Shown here in pieces: positions 53,977-61,986 of a DNA stretch of 64,000 nt. This stretch comes from Streptomyces flaveolus (GTDB lineage: Bacteria > Actinomycetota > Actinomycetes > Streptomycetales > Streptomycetaceae): contig NZ_BMRV01000003.1 of the NCBI RefSeq assembly GCF_014648815.1, positions 186,001 through 250,000 on the forward strand, in the 5' to 3' direction. The first letter of the stretch is position 1, and the number at the start of each line of letters is the position of its first letter. A program made the position numbers and the translations under genes. A model generated the notes under the pieces. That model was not told the DNA's origin. It searched no databases and saw nothing but the letters and a program-made list of their open reading frames with translations.

Positions 53977-54181
53977 GACGCCTCCTCGTGACGACCGACA
54001 CCTGGTCGCCGCCGTCGGGAAGGGACCCGGCCGGAGCCGAAAGGCGGCCAGCTGTGCCACTCGGAGTTCCCACTCGCGTCGCTTATAGACGTTCGCGCTC
54101 GTCCCCGGAGCTTCCGCAGACCCAGGGCACGCAGGTCAACGGCGAGGAACCGCTCGCGGTCGGCGCCCGGGGGAGTCGCCT

Positions 54182-54838
54182 CTACTCCGCAGGGGACCGG
54201 CGTTCGCCGTTCTCCGCCTCGCGGAGTCGGTCCGTATGACGTGTCAGCGTGTCGATGCGCCCGACCAGCTCCGAGTGGTCGTCCGCCAGGTGGTCGCGGG
54301 CGCCGGCCAGGGGGCCGATGAGGCCGGCGGCGTCGTCGTGGCCCAGGGCCCGTACGAGGGGGGTGCGCGCCTCGGCCGGGAGGCCGGTGAGGGCGGCGAT
54401 CTGGCCGGCGAGCTGACGCAGGTCGGCGGCGTTGCCACGGGCCCAGGCGGAGACGGCACGGTCGGCGGCGCGGCGGTCCCGCGTGGCCTGCACGCGCTGC
54501 TCGCCGGTGGTGCCGGGGGCACCGGGACGCAGGCGCAGGTAGCGGCGTTCGGCGGCCTGCCGGCTGGCGACGCCGAGGGGCTCGGCGAGGTCGGCCCAGC
54601 TGGCCCCCGCCTCACGTGCCGTCTCGATCAGTCCCGTCTCCCAGCCCGCGAGCTGGGTGCGCAGCTCACGCAGCAGCAGCAGCGCGGCGAGCGCCTGGTC
54701 GGAGCTGACCTCGGCGGGCTGCTCTGCAGACTGCGGTGCCTGGGCGCCGTGAACGGCCTCCTCGATCGCCGCCAGTGCCGCCTCGGCAGCGAGGAAGGAG
54801 GCGGGCCCGGAAGCGGATTCCCGGGGATCTGCGGCCAT
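54182..54838 (-). CDS. HSP18-type transcriptional regulator
   Basis: A 218-aa helical protein with a central helix-turn-helix-like stretch [33 protein letters not shown] (about residues 74-106), of the actinobacterial family annotated as HSP18 regulator. Its position, divergent from an hsp20 gene with two TGTCATC operators between, supports a role as heat-shock repressor. GGAGGT lies 4 bases before the ATG. Confidence 0.75.
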   Translation of the reverse strand: MAADPRESASGPASFLAAEAALAAIEEAVHGAQAPQSAEQPAEVSSDQALAALLLLRELRTQLAGWETGLIETAREAGASWADLAEPLGVASRQAAERRYLRLRPGAPGTTGEQRVQATRDRRAADRAVSAWARGNAADLRQLAGQIAALTGLPAEARTPLVRALGHDDAAGLIGPLAGARDHLADDHSELVGRIDTLTRHTDRLREAENGERRSPAE

Positions 54839-54857
54839 GGTCACCTCCGCTCGGTCA

Positions 54858-54876
54858 TGTCACCCGTTGGATGACA
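54858..54876. promoter_or_regulatory. heat-shock operator 1
   Basis: TGTCACC-CGTTG-GATGACA, one mismatch from a perfect TGTCATC-N5-GATGACA repeat. It lies in the hsp20/regulator divergent region. Confidence 0.65.
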
Positions 54877-54883
54877 GATTCGC

Positions 54884-54912
54884 TTGTCATCGTTCCGATG
54901 ACATGCTACAAG
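54884..54912 (+). promoter_or_regulatory. hsp20 promoter with operator 2
   Basis: -35 TTGTCA (54884-54889), 17-base spacer, -10 TACAAG (54907-54912). The perfect 19-bp palindrome TGTCATC-GTTCC-GATGACA (54885-54903) covers the -35 and spacer, so a bound repressor would block the polymerase. The motif agrees with the operator reported for the RheA repressor of Streptomyces albus hsp18. Confidence 0.75.
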
Positions 54913-54965
54913 AAATACAGGAACCAGCGCATGAGCGGATCTGCTCGAACTGGAGGTGTTTCCCG

Positions 54966-55403
54966 ATGCTGATGCGCACCGACCCCTTCCGCGAGTTCGA
55001 CCGGCTCACCCAGCAGCTGTTCGGCAACACGTCCGGCACCTGGTCGCGTCCGACGGCGATGCCCATGGACGCCTACCGGGAGGGCGACGCGTACGTCATC
55101 GCTCTCGATCTGCCCGGTGTCGACCCGGATGCCATCGACATCGACGTCGAACGGAACATGCTGACCGTCCGGGCCGAACGCCGTCCCGTCACCAAGGGCG
55201 ACGACGTCCAGATGGAGCTCTCGGAACGCCCCCTGGGCGTCTTCTCCCGACAGGTGATGCTGGCGGACACCCTCGACACCGAGCACATCAGTGCGGACTA
55301 CGAGGCCGGCGTGCTCACTCTGCGCATCCCGATCGCCGAGCGGGCCAAGCCGCGCAAGATCTCCATCGGCGGCGGCGCGGAGCGCAAGGAGATCTCCGGC
55401 TGA
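54966..55403 (+). CDS. Hsp20/alpha-crystallin small heat-shock protein
   Basis: A 145-aa small heat-shock protein. The alpha-crystallin domain spans about residues 37-130 ([21 protein letters not shown] to [14 protein letters not shown]), ending with the A-x-x-x-n-G-v-L motif as [14 protein letters not shown], followed by PRKISIG. It holds unfolded proteins during heat stress. GGAGGT lies 8 bases before the ATG at 54966. It heads a small operon with two DUF2267 genes. Confidence 0.93.
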   Translation: MLMRTDPFREFDRLTQQLFGNTSGTWSRPTAMPMDAYREGDAYVIALDLPGVDPDAIDIDVERNMLTVRAERRPVTKGDDVQMELSERPLGVFSRQVMLADTLDTEHISADYEAGVLTLRIPIAERAKPRKISIGGGAERKEISG

Positions 55404-55506
55404 GGCAGAGCCACACCCCCGGCGGTGGAGGACGGACGGCTTCCCCCCGCGCCGTCCGTCCTCCGCCCGCGCGTCCGCACGGACTGCCCAGCGGAAGGAG
55501 AACCCG

Positions 55507-55935
55507 ATGGCCATGCAGTGGAACGTGTTCCTCGACCAGGTGCAGGAGCGCGGCGAGTACCCCACCCGCGTCGAGGCGGAGCGTGCCGCGCGCACCGTGC
55601 TGGGGCTTCTGGGCGCACACCTGGTGGGCGACGTGCGCGCCGAACTGGCCGCCAGGCTGCCGGAGACCTTCGCCCTGATCCTCCTCAACCCGCTCCAGGC
55701 CGCCGAACCCCTGTCCGCCGACCGGTTCGTCCGCGCCACCGCGGCGTGGATCGAGGGGGCCACGGAACAGACCGCGGCCTGGGACGTCGGCGCCGTGCTC
55801 AGCGTGGCCGCCGACGCGGCGGGCGAGGAACTGACCCGCCACGTGCTGCTGCAGCTCCCGCCCGGATACGACCTGCTGTTCGGCCGGCCGCAGGACGCGA
55901 CGGCCACGAGCCCGGCCCGCACCTCCGGTGACTGA
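55507..55935 (+). CDS. DUF2267 protein
   Basis: A 142-aa all-helical protein: FLDQVQERGEYPTRVEAERAARTVLGLLGAHL and ELAARLPETFALIL match DUF2267. The family often accompanies heat-shock, stress and membrane-damage genes; its role is unknown. AAGGAG precedes the ATG. It lies 103 bases downstream of hsp20. Confidence 0.85.
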   Translation: MAMQWNVFLDQVQERGEYPTRVEAERAARTVLGLLGAHLVGDVRAELAARLPETFALILLNPLQAAEPLSADRFVRATAAWIEGATEQTAAWDVGAVLSVAADAAGEELTRHVLLQLPPGYDLLFGRPQDATATSPARTSGD

Positions 55936-56008
55936 CGCCTCCGGACCCGCCGGTCACCGGCCGACTTCGTCAGACAACCCCATGAGCAAGGAAGGCACCC
56001 TTTCACCG

Positions 56009-56449
56009 ATGCAGCTCAAGACGGCCCCAGCGGCGAGCACCACCGAACCGGGCATGTCGTTCGTCCAGATGATCGAACAGGTCCGTTACAACGGTGCCTA
56101 CGCCACCCGCCAGAGAGCCGAGGAAGTCGTCTCCGCCGTGCTGGCCGCCCTCGGCCGTCGCATCACCGGTGAGGAACGCGTCGAACTGGCAGCGCGCCTT
56201 CCCCGTGAGGCGGCCGGGATCTTCGCCGCGCAGATCCCCGAAACCGAAGCGATGACGGGCTGGACCTTCGTCAGGGATCTCGCCACCCGCACCGGGGGCA
56301 CCTTGGCGACCACCCGCTGGGACGTCGGCTCCGTCCTGGGCGTCGTCGCCCGCCTCGCCGGCCAGGACCTGCTCGACCGCATCCTCGCCCAGCTCCCGTC
56401 CGGCTACGCGATCCTCTTCGGCCGCGCGGAACTCACCCAGGCGGCCTGA
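56009..56449 (+). CDS. DUF2267 protein, second copy
   Basis: A 146-aa DUF2267 protein, a paralogue of its upstream neighbour (MIEQVRYNGAYATRQRAEEVVSAVLAALGRRI, ELAARLPREAAGIFA, and both end with LPxGYxxLFGR). The start is uncertain: ATG at 56009 or 55982; an open GTG at 55928 overlaps the stop of the first copy. Tandem duplication is evident. Confidence 0.8.
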   Translation: MQLKTAPAASTTEPGMSFVQMIEQVRYNGAYATRQRAEEVVSAVLAALGRRITGEERVELAARLPREAAGIFAAQIPETEAMTGWTFVRDLATRTGGTLATTRWDVGSVLGVVARLAGQDLLDRILAQLPSGYAILFGRAELTQAA

Positions 56450-56677
56450 CGGCCAGTCGGCCAACGTGCCGGTGAGCGTGCTGCCCCCCCCGGGGGGCTG
56501 GCCGAACTGGAGCACTGGGCCCGTGCCGGCTTCCGCGTTCGGGTCGCCCCTGGCCCGCCCGTGGGAGCACGGCCCCTGCACCCGGTACGTGCGCGCCGAC
56601 GGCAGACGCGTCCGCTTCGACCGGGGCGGGCTCCGGTCCTCGAGGCCCCGGTCAGGAACACTCCTCCAGCGGGACGA

Positions 56678-57427
56678 TCAGCCGGACCCGGTCCCGCTTC
56701 CGGCCTGGGGTCCGTCGCCCGACGTCGCGTGACGCAGTTCGACGCAGCATTCGCCTTCCCGGGGGGCCAGCACGGCCTGCACCGAAGGGGCTCGGAGGCC
56801 TTGCAGGTAGCCGGTGAGGAAGGCGTGGTTCATGCCGCAGACCAGGTCGGGGGCCTGGGCGGCGAGCGGGTGGAAGGGGCAGTTGCGCAGCCGGAGCCGG
56901 TCGCGGTCCTCGCGTGCGGGTTCGAAGCCGTGCCGGTCGAGCATCCGCTCGCACAGCGTCAGGCCGCGCTCGGCGCCGAGACGGCCGGGGCGCAGCCGGG
57001 TGCGTTCTTCCTCGCCGAGTTCCTGGCCCCGTCGTCCGGCGGTGCGCATCGCCGCCTGGGCCGCGGTCTCGTCCTCGCCCTCGGTCACGACGGCCTGAAG
57101 GAGCAGGTCGGCCAGGAGTTCGTGGCGGCGGTCGGGGATGCTCACGTGGATCGGGGTGTCCGTGGGCTCGTAGACCTTGGGCTGCCGGCCCACCTTGCGG
57201 ACCCCGGTGGGAGAGGCGTAGCGGGCGCGCAGCAGGCCGGCGTCGACAAGCTTGTCGAGGTGGAAGGCGGCGAGCTTGCGCGAAATGCCGACGCTCGCCG
57301 CCGCCTCGTCGCGCGTGACCGGGCGGCGAGCGCGGCGGATGAAGGCGAACATCTGCCGCCGGGAGCCCTCGCCGAGCGCGCTGACGGAGTCGATCGCGGC
57401 ATCGCCGGAGGAGATCGGCGGGGTCAT
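56678..57427 (-). CDS. ArsR/SufR-like HTH regulator with a Cys-rich C-terminus
   Basis: A 249-aa protein with a winged helix (RRPVTRDEAAASVGISRKLAAFHLDKLVDAGLL) at residues 29-62 and a C-terminal domain holding NCPFHPLA, LVCGMNH and GECCVEL. This Cys spacing resembles SufR-type iron-sulfur regulators. ATG at 57427 is used; a GTG at 57439 is possible. It may sense redox state or iron; the target is unknown. Confidence 0.75.
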   Translation of the reverse strand: MTPPISSGDAAIDSVSALGEGSRRQMFAFIRRARRPVTRDEAAASVGISRKLAAFHLDKLVDAGLLRARYASPTGVRKVGRQPKVYEPTDTPIHVSIPDRRHELLADLLLQAVVTEGEDETAAQAAMRTAGRRGQELGEEERTRLRPGRLGAERGLTLCERMLDRHGFEPAREDRDRLRLRNCPFHPLAAQAPDLVCGMNHAFLTGYLQGLRAPSVQAVLAPREGECCVELRHATSGDGPQAGSGTGSG

Positions 57428-57524
57428 GTCGGAGGTCACCCCTTCACGGTAACGCCAGTGCGCGTGGTCTGACGCTCGTCCGTGTGGACCTGTGCTGGAG
57501 CACTTGGCCGGCCCGGGGAACAGG

Positions 57525-57540
57525 ACCAAAACTTGTTGGT
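57525..57540. promoter_or_regulatory. inverted repeat ACCAA-N6-TTGGT
   Basis: A 16-bp inverted repeat about 100 bases upstream of the Cys-rich regulator, in the gap between it and the LysR gene. Candidate operator. Confidence 0.3.
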
Positions 57541-57560
57541 GAAAGTGCGGTGCGCGCCGA

Positions 57561-58499
57561 TCAGGGCATCGGTGACGGTGACCGCTGTCCGCCCGCCTCC
57601 GACCGGTATCCGCGTTGTTCCACCACGTCGTCGATGAGTCGGATGAACGCGCGCACGGCCGCGCTGCGGTAGGCGTGGGCCCTGCTGAGGAGGGTGACCT
57701 CGCGCGGGGCCAGGGCGGGGCGGAGCGGCACGGGACTCAGGTGGGGGTGGTCGTGGGTGACGGCGTCGGGGAGGACGGTGGCGAGCGGGGTGCGCTGGAC
57801 GATCTCGATGAGGGCCTGAATGGAATTGGCCTCCATGGCGATGCGGGGGGTGACCTGATGCGCGGTGAAGTACGCGTCGATGTGGCCGCGCGTGGCGAAG
57901 TCGCCGCTGAGCAGTACCAGCTCCCTGTCCGTCAGCTCCTGGAGGTCCAGGGGCTCCTGGGCGCGAGCGGCGCCGGGATCGGCGCGCACGACGAGGCCGA
58001 GGGCCTCGGTGTACAGGCCGGTGGCCTCGATTCCCTGCTGGTGTGCGCCGGCGAAGGCGATCCCGAGGTCGATGTCGTCGGCGAGCAGGGCGGATTCGAT
58101 GCTGTCCTGGGTCGTCTCCCGGATGGTGAGGGTGATGCCGGGGTGACGGTCATGGAGTTCCGCCGCGAGGGGGCCGATGAGGTAGGCGGTGAAGGAGGGG
58201 GTGGCCGCGAGTCTCAGGTGGCCGCGGGAGAGGTCCTCGACGTCCTGGAGGGCACGTTCCCCCGCGGCCAGGTCACGCAGTGCACGGCGGGCGTGCTGGA
58301 CATAGGTGTGACCGGCGTCGGTGAGCCGCACACTGCGCCCGGTACGGTCCAGCAGCTGCACGCCGAGCGTCCGCTCCAGCTGCCTGACCTGCTGGGACAG
58401 GGTCGGCTGGGAGATGTACAGCTCCTCCGCGGCCCGGGTGAAGCTGCCCTGGTCGGCGACGGCGAGCAGGTAGCGCAGGTGACGCAGTTCGACGGACAC
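57561..58499 (-). CDS. LysR-family regulator of the cyanate operon (CynR-like)
   Basis: A 312-aa LysR protein: helix-turn-helix LRYLLAVADQGSFTRAAEEL to QPTLSQQVRQLERTLG, then an effector domain (GHLRLAATPSFTAYLIGPL). GTG at 58499 starts it; TATATT (plus 58506-58511) lies only 6 bases upstream, so the message is probably leaderless. Downstream genes on the same strand upstream of it encode cyanase and carbonic anhydrase, the E. coli cyn logic, hence CynR-like. Confidence 0.85.
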   Translation of the reverse strand: MSVELRHLRYLLAVADQGSFTRAAEELYISQPTLSQQVRQLERTLGVQLLDRTGRSVRLTDAGHTYVQHARRALRDLAAGERALQDVEDLSRGHLRLAATPSFTAYLIGPLAAELHDRHPGITLTIRETTQDSIESALLADDIDLGIAFAGAHQQGIEATGLYTEALGLVVRADPGAARAQEPLDLQELTDRELVLLSGDFATRGHIDAYFTAHQVTPRIAMEANSIQALIEIVQRTPLATVLPDAVTHDHPHLSPVPLRPALAPREVTLLSRAHAYRSAAVRAFIRLIDDVVEQRGYRSEAGGQRSPSPMP

Positions 58500-58621
58500 G
58501 TCGCAAATATACGGGCGCGTGCGGCCGGCCGGAGGCACGCCGGCGGGCCTGTGCGGCGAGGTCCGGCGGGCCTCCGGCCGGGTCCTCGCCGCATGCGCGG
58601 CCGTGCTCGGCGTTACCGGCT

Positions 58622-59122
58622 TCAGCCGGCGGTGGGAGCACCGGCGACGCGTCGATCGCCGCCGTTGCGGTCCTGCCAGAGCCGGTACACCTCCACCGCG
58701 GATTCGCGGGGCTCGTAGCGCATGGGCAGCCGCCTCTCGTCCCAGTTCTTGGCGAACTCGTCGTAGAACGTGTCGAGTTCGAAGTACTTGCGGTCGTCCA
58801 CGTAGTGCGGTTCGTAGGTGTCCCGGGTCGTGAGGAAGACGACCTCGTCGGGCGAGCAGTAGTACAGCGCGCCCAGGCACATCGGGCAGGGCTGAGCGAG
58901 CACGTAGATCGTGGTGCCGACGAGGTGTTCGGTGCCGAGCTCGGTACAGGCCTCGCGGATGGCGAGGATCTCGGCGTGCGCGGTCGGGTCGTTGGTCTGG
59001 GCGACCCGGTTCGGGCTCTCGGCGAGGATCTCGCCGTCCTTGACGATGACGGTCGCGAACGGGCGGCCGCCCTCGGTGACATTGCGGCGCGCGAGGTCGA
59101 TGGTGCGTTGCACGAAGTCCAT
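58622..59122 (-). CDS. nucleoside/guanine deaminase-family protein
   Basis: A 166-aa cytidine-deaminase-fold zinc enzyme: TAHAEILAIREA (His ligand and catalytic Glu) and QPCPMCLGALYYC (two Cys ligands). It is close to guanine deaminases and CMP/dCMP-type nucleoside deaminases. It lies 49 bases downstream of cyanase on the same strand, unusual for a cyn operon. It might release ammonia or handle an amino-N compound in the same nitrogen-scavenging programme. Confidence 0.85.
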   Translation of the reverse strand: MDFVQRTIDLARRNVTEGGRPFATVIVKDGEILAESPNRVAQTNDPTAHAEILAIREACTELGTEHLVGTTIYVLAQPCPMCLGALYYCSPDEVVFLTTRDTYEPHYVDDRKYFELDTFYDEFAKNWDERRLPMRYEPRESAVEVYRLWQDRNGGDRRVAGAPTAG

Positions 59123-59171
59123 GTCAACTCTTCTCTGCTGGCAGGGGGGAGTCAGAACCGCATCAGCGGCA

Positions 59172-59642
59172 TCAGAAAGGCTTGAGCGGCAGGTACTTGC
59201 CGTCCAGCGTGATCACAGCACGCTCGCCGCCCTCGGGGTCGGCGACCTTCTTGACGTCCAGCTTGAAGTTGATCGCCGAGATGATGCCGTCGCCGAACTC
59301 CTCGTGCACCAGGGCCTTCAGCGTGGTGCCGTAGACCTGGAGCATCTCGTAGAAGCGGTAGATGGTCGGGTCGGTGGGGATGCCGCCGGCGAGGGAACCG
59401 CGCGTGGGGATCGTCTGCAGGAGCAGCACCGCGTCCTCGTCCAGGTCCAGCAGCTCGCCGACCGCACGGGCGGCAGCCTCCGGCAGGGCGTGCTGGCCGA
59501 GAACGGCCGCGGTGGTGAACGCCACCGACAGGCCGGAGGCGTCGGCGATCTGCTGCCAGGTGAGGTTCTTGCGGGTCTTGGCCTCGACGGCGGCCGCGGC
59601 CACGGCCTGGCGGGCGGCGGGGTCGAACTGGGCGTGCGTCAT
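59172..59642 (-). CDS. cynS: cyanate hydratase (cyanase)
   Basis: A 156-aa cyanase. The N-terminal helix-turn-helix-like domain is followed by the catalytic domain with Arg96 and Glu99 (IYRFYEM) and Ser122 ([12 protein letters not shown]), the same numbering as the E. coli enzyme. It converts cyanate and bicarbonate to ammonia and CO2 as a decamer. AAGGAG lies before the ATG. It is flanked by carbonic anhydrase, which supplies bicarbonate. Confidence 0.95.
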   Translation of the reverse strand: MTHAQFDPAARQAVAAAAVEAKTRKNLTWQQIADASGLSVAFTTAAVLGQHALPEAAARAVGELLDLDEDAVLLLQTIPTRGSLAGGIPTDPTIYRFYEMLQVYGTTLKALVHEEFGDGIISAINFKLDVKKVADPEGGERAVITLDGKYLPLKPF

Positions 59643-59703
59643 GACGTTCTCCTTCAGGTACGGAAGAAAAAGGGGGGGTGTGGAAGGGCTGGGCAGCCGA
59701 GTG

Positions 59704-60297
59704 TCAGGCCGCGTCCGCGACGCTGTGGCCGCCGGCGCCGAGTACGTCGACGCCTCCGGACGCGATGTCGAAGACCCAGCCGTGCAGGCGGACGGAGTCC
59801 TCGGCCAAGGCCTTGGCCACGGAGGGATGCGTGGCCAGGTTCGTCAGCTGGGCCAGCACGTTCGCGCGCACCAGGCTCGGGACGTCACCCGGCGTGGTGA
59901 CGCGGGCCCGGGAGGTGTCGGCGTGCCGCAGCCACTGGGCGACCGCGGGCACCGGGCCGAAGTCCTGCCGTTCGGCCAGTGCGGTCATGGCGCCGCAGGC
60001 CGAGTGTCCGCACACGACGATGTCCGAGACACCGAGTACCGCGACCGCGTACTCGACGCTCGCGGTCACCGCCTCGGCCTGCGGGCCGTAGGCCGGGACC
60101 AGGTTTCCGGCCGTCCGGATCACGAACAGTTCACCCGGCTCGCTGTCCGTGATCAGTTCCGGGACCACGCGGGCATCGGAACAGCCGATGAACAACGTGT
60201 GCGGCGCATGGACTCCGGCCAAGTGCGCGAACAGGTCCGCCTTGCGCGGGTGGACGTTTCGCTGGAAACGCTGGACGCCCTCGGCGAGGTCACGCAT
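59704..60297 (-). CDS. cynT: beta-class carbonic anhydrase (CynT-like)
   Basis: A 197-aa beta-carbonic anhydrase with zinc ligands Cys39, His98 and Cys101 ([13 protein letters not shown] and [11 protein letters not shown]) and the Asp41-Arg43 dyad. It regenerates bicarbonate lost as CO2 during cyanate breakdown. First gene of the carbonic anhydrase-cyanase-deaminase operon, behind the LysR box at 60399-60417. Confidence 0.93.
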   Translation of the reverse strand: MRDLAEGVQRFQRNVHPRKADLFAHLAGVHAPHTLFIGCSDARVVPELITDSEPGELFVIRTAGNLVPAYGPQAEAVTASVEYAVAVLGVSDIVVCGHSACGAMTALAERQDFGPVPAVAQWLRHADTSRARVTTPGDVPSLVRANVLAQLTNLATHPSVAKALAEDSVRLHGWVFDIASGGVDVLGAGGHSVADAA

Positions 60298-60398
60298 GGG
60301 TCACTCCCTTCGATGGGTGGTGCCGACCTCCCGTGGCCGACACGAACCACCATGCGTGACGTGGACCTATAGAGTCCAAGATGCAGTAGCGATACAAC

Positions 60399-60417
60399 CT
60401 ATTGATGACATCAATAG
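60399..60417. promoter_or_regulatory. LysR (CynR-like) binding box
   Basis: CTATTGAT-GAC-ATCAATAG, a perfect 19-bp palindrome that contains T-N11-A, about 100 bases upstream of the carbonic anhydrase start. TTGTAT and TCTATA follow it on the minus strand as possible -35 and -10 elements. Confidence 0.7.
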
Positions 60418-60435
60418 TGAGTCCCAGCCGGTCCG

Positions 60436-60921
60436 GTGCCGTCCGGTCCTGGACGACTTCCCGAGTGGTCGTGCCGTCCCGTCCCGGAGACGAGGGACTT
60501 CGATCTGGGCGCGTTGGTCGAGCGCACTCCCGCGCCCCGGTTGCGTGCGGCGATGGCCGCCCAGTTGCGCAGACTGGCCGCGGAGACAGGGCTGGACGCC
60601 TGCACCGAAGTGACGCAGACCCTGGCGGCCGTCCAGCGCGGCGAGACCCCCGAACTCACCGAGGACGACACGCTGGACCTGCGCATGCGTACGCTCGCGG
60701 CAGTCCAGCCCGCCCTGGAACCGTCCTGGCGCCGGGACCGGAACGCGCCCGAACTGCCCACCGCACGGGACGACTTCCAGGCCCGGCAGCTCCGCGCCGA
60801 CGCGGCGGACACGCTGCGCCGCTTGCTCCAGCTGCCGTTGCCGATCGCCGCGGCATCCGTCCTGCACCGCAGGCTCAGCGAGGACTGGCGCAGTGAGCCG
60901 GCCCGGGACCTGGCGGCGTGA
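60436..60921 (+). CDS. hypothetical protein
   Basis: A 161-aa reading frame with strong third-position GC, helical in character (LRAAMAAQLRRLAAETGLDA, then EDDTLDLRMRTLAAVQPALEP), ending in EPARDLAA. The N-terminus is uncertain: no ribosome site is seen before GTG at 60436. No family recognised. It could be a complete small protein or the tail of a truncated gene. Confidence 0.45.
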   Translation: MPSGPGRLPEWSCRPVPETRDFDLGALVERTPAPRLRAAMAAQLRRLAAETGLDACTEVTQTLAAVQRGETPELTEDDTLDLRMRTLAAVQPALEPSWRRDRNAPELPTARDDFQARQLRADAADTLRRLLQLPLPIAAASVLHRRLSEDWRSEPARDLAA

Positions 60922-61054
60922 CAGCAGCGGGGTGTGGCCGGACTCCCCGCGACGGAAACCCGGATGCGGGTGCCTTACGGCCGCCCTAGGCTGCGCTCGC
61001 GGGGGAGGGGTGAGACCCCCGCATCGGCCGTCGGTGATCGGAGATGCACGGGGT

Positions 61055-61783
61055 ATGACCAGTCAACTGTCCGCGATCTGTTTCCGTGCGACCCACCCCT
61101 CGGCCCTGGCGGGGTTCTGGTCCGGCGTCCTGGGCTGGGAGCCGGCCGACGGACCGGACGGCGACGTCGCGATCCTGCCCCCTGACCCCGCCGGGTTCCG
61201 CATCCGTTTCCTGCCGGGTCACGAGCCGAAGACCGGGCAGAACCGGGCGCACTTCGACCTGACGAGCAGCTCCCCGGAGGATCAGCGGCAGACGGTGGCC
61301 CGGGCGCTGGAACTCGGCGGGAGCCACATCGACGTGGGCCAACGCCCCGAAGAAGGACACGTGGTGCTCGCCGACCCGGACGGCAACGAGTTCTGTGTCA
61401 TCGAGCCGGGCAACAAGTTCCTCGCCGACACCGGCTTCATCGGGGCGCTGGCCTGCGATGGTACGCAGGAGGTCGGCTACTTCTGGAGCGAGGCACTGCG
61501 GTGGCCGCTGGTCTGGGACCAGGACCAGGAGACCGCGATCCAGTCACCGAGCGGCGGTACGAAGATCACGTGGGGTGGTCCTCCCGTGGCTCCGAAGACG
61601 GGCACGAACAGGCTGTGCTTCGAGCTGACACTCCCCGCCGACGGCGACCGGGAGGCGGAGACCGCCCGCCTGGTCTCGCTCGGCGCGACGCGCACCGGCA
61701 CCGACACCGGCGAGGACGACGGCGACCGGGTGCTGCTGCTCGACCCCGACGGCAACGAGTTCTTCCTGCGGACGTCCCGGTAA
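61055..61783 (+). CDS. two-domain VOC-family protein
   Basis: A 242-aa protein with two VOC halves: CFRATHPSALAGFWSGVLGW to VLADPDGNEFCVIEPG, then ALACDGTQEVGYFWSEALRW to LLLDPDGNEFFLRTS. Fused VOC pairs are often ligand-binding or demethylmenaquinone-like enzymes of unknown substrate. The ATG at 61055 matches the family start. Confidence 0.87.
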   Translation: MTSQLSAICFRATHPSALAGFWSGVLGWEPADGPDGDVAILPPDPAGFRIRFLPGHEPKTGQNRAHFDLTSSSPEDQRQTVARALELGGSHIDVGQRPEEGHVVLADPDGNEFCVIEPGNKFLADTGFIGALACDGTQEVGYFWSEALRWPLVWDQDQETAIQSPSGGTKITWGGPPVAPKTGTNRLCFELTLPADGDREAETARLVSLGATRTGTDTGEDDGDRVLLLDPDGNEFFLRTSR

Positions 61784-61887
61784 GCGTCCCCACGCGGGCG
61801 CCGTGCGCGAGGTGATGACCCTCTCACAGGATGCTGTTTACATGTAGTTGACCTGAGGGTGTTGCAATCCCTTCAGTGGCCGACCAT

Positions 61888-61907
61888 GCTGCATAACTGT
61901 ATGCAGC
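61888..61907. promoter_or_regulatory. 20-bp palindrome upstream of the NCS1 permease
   Basis: GCTGCATA-ACTG-TATGCAGC has perfect 8-bp arms, about 80 bases before the permease start. Likely operator, perhaps for the MarR gene downstream. Confidence 0.6.
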
Positions 61908-61986
61908 GCGGTCGGGGGGTGCCCGGTTCCCGTTGCCGGAAAAGCTCCGCCGGCCCTTGGCCGTCGCCCCGCAGAACGGAGTAACC

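Noticed and set aside
56480..56500. Run of eight C followed by six G
   Set aside because: A homopolymer pair after a gene end; may be a weak terminator but has no further structure. Also a likely sequencing-error hotspot, not a feature.
56466..56732. 88-codon plus-strand frame after the DUF2267 genes
   Set aside because: It overlaps the end of the Cys-rich regulator and has low-complexity Pro content; no ribosome site.
60367..60867. 166-codon minus-strand frame opposite the hypothetical protein
   Set aside because: Begins inside the LysR box region; Gln/Arg/Gly-rich composition typical of an antisense shadow.
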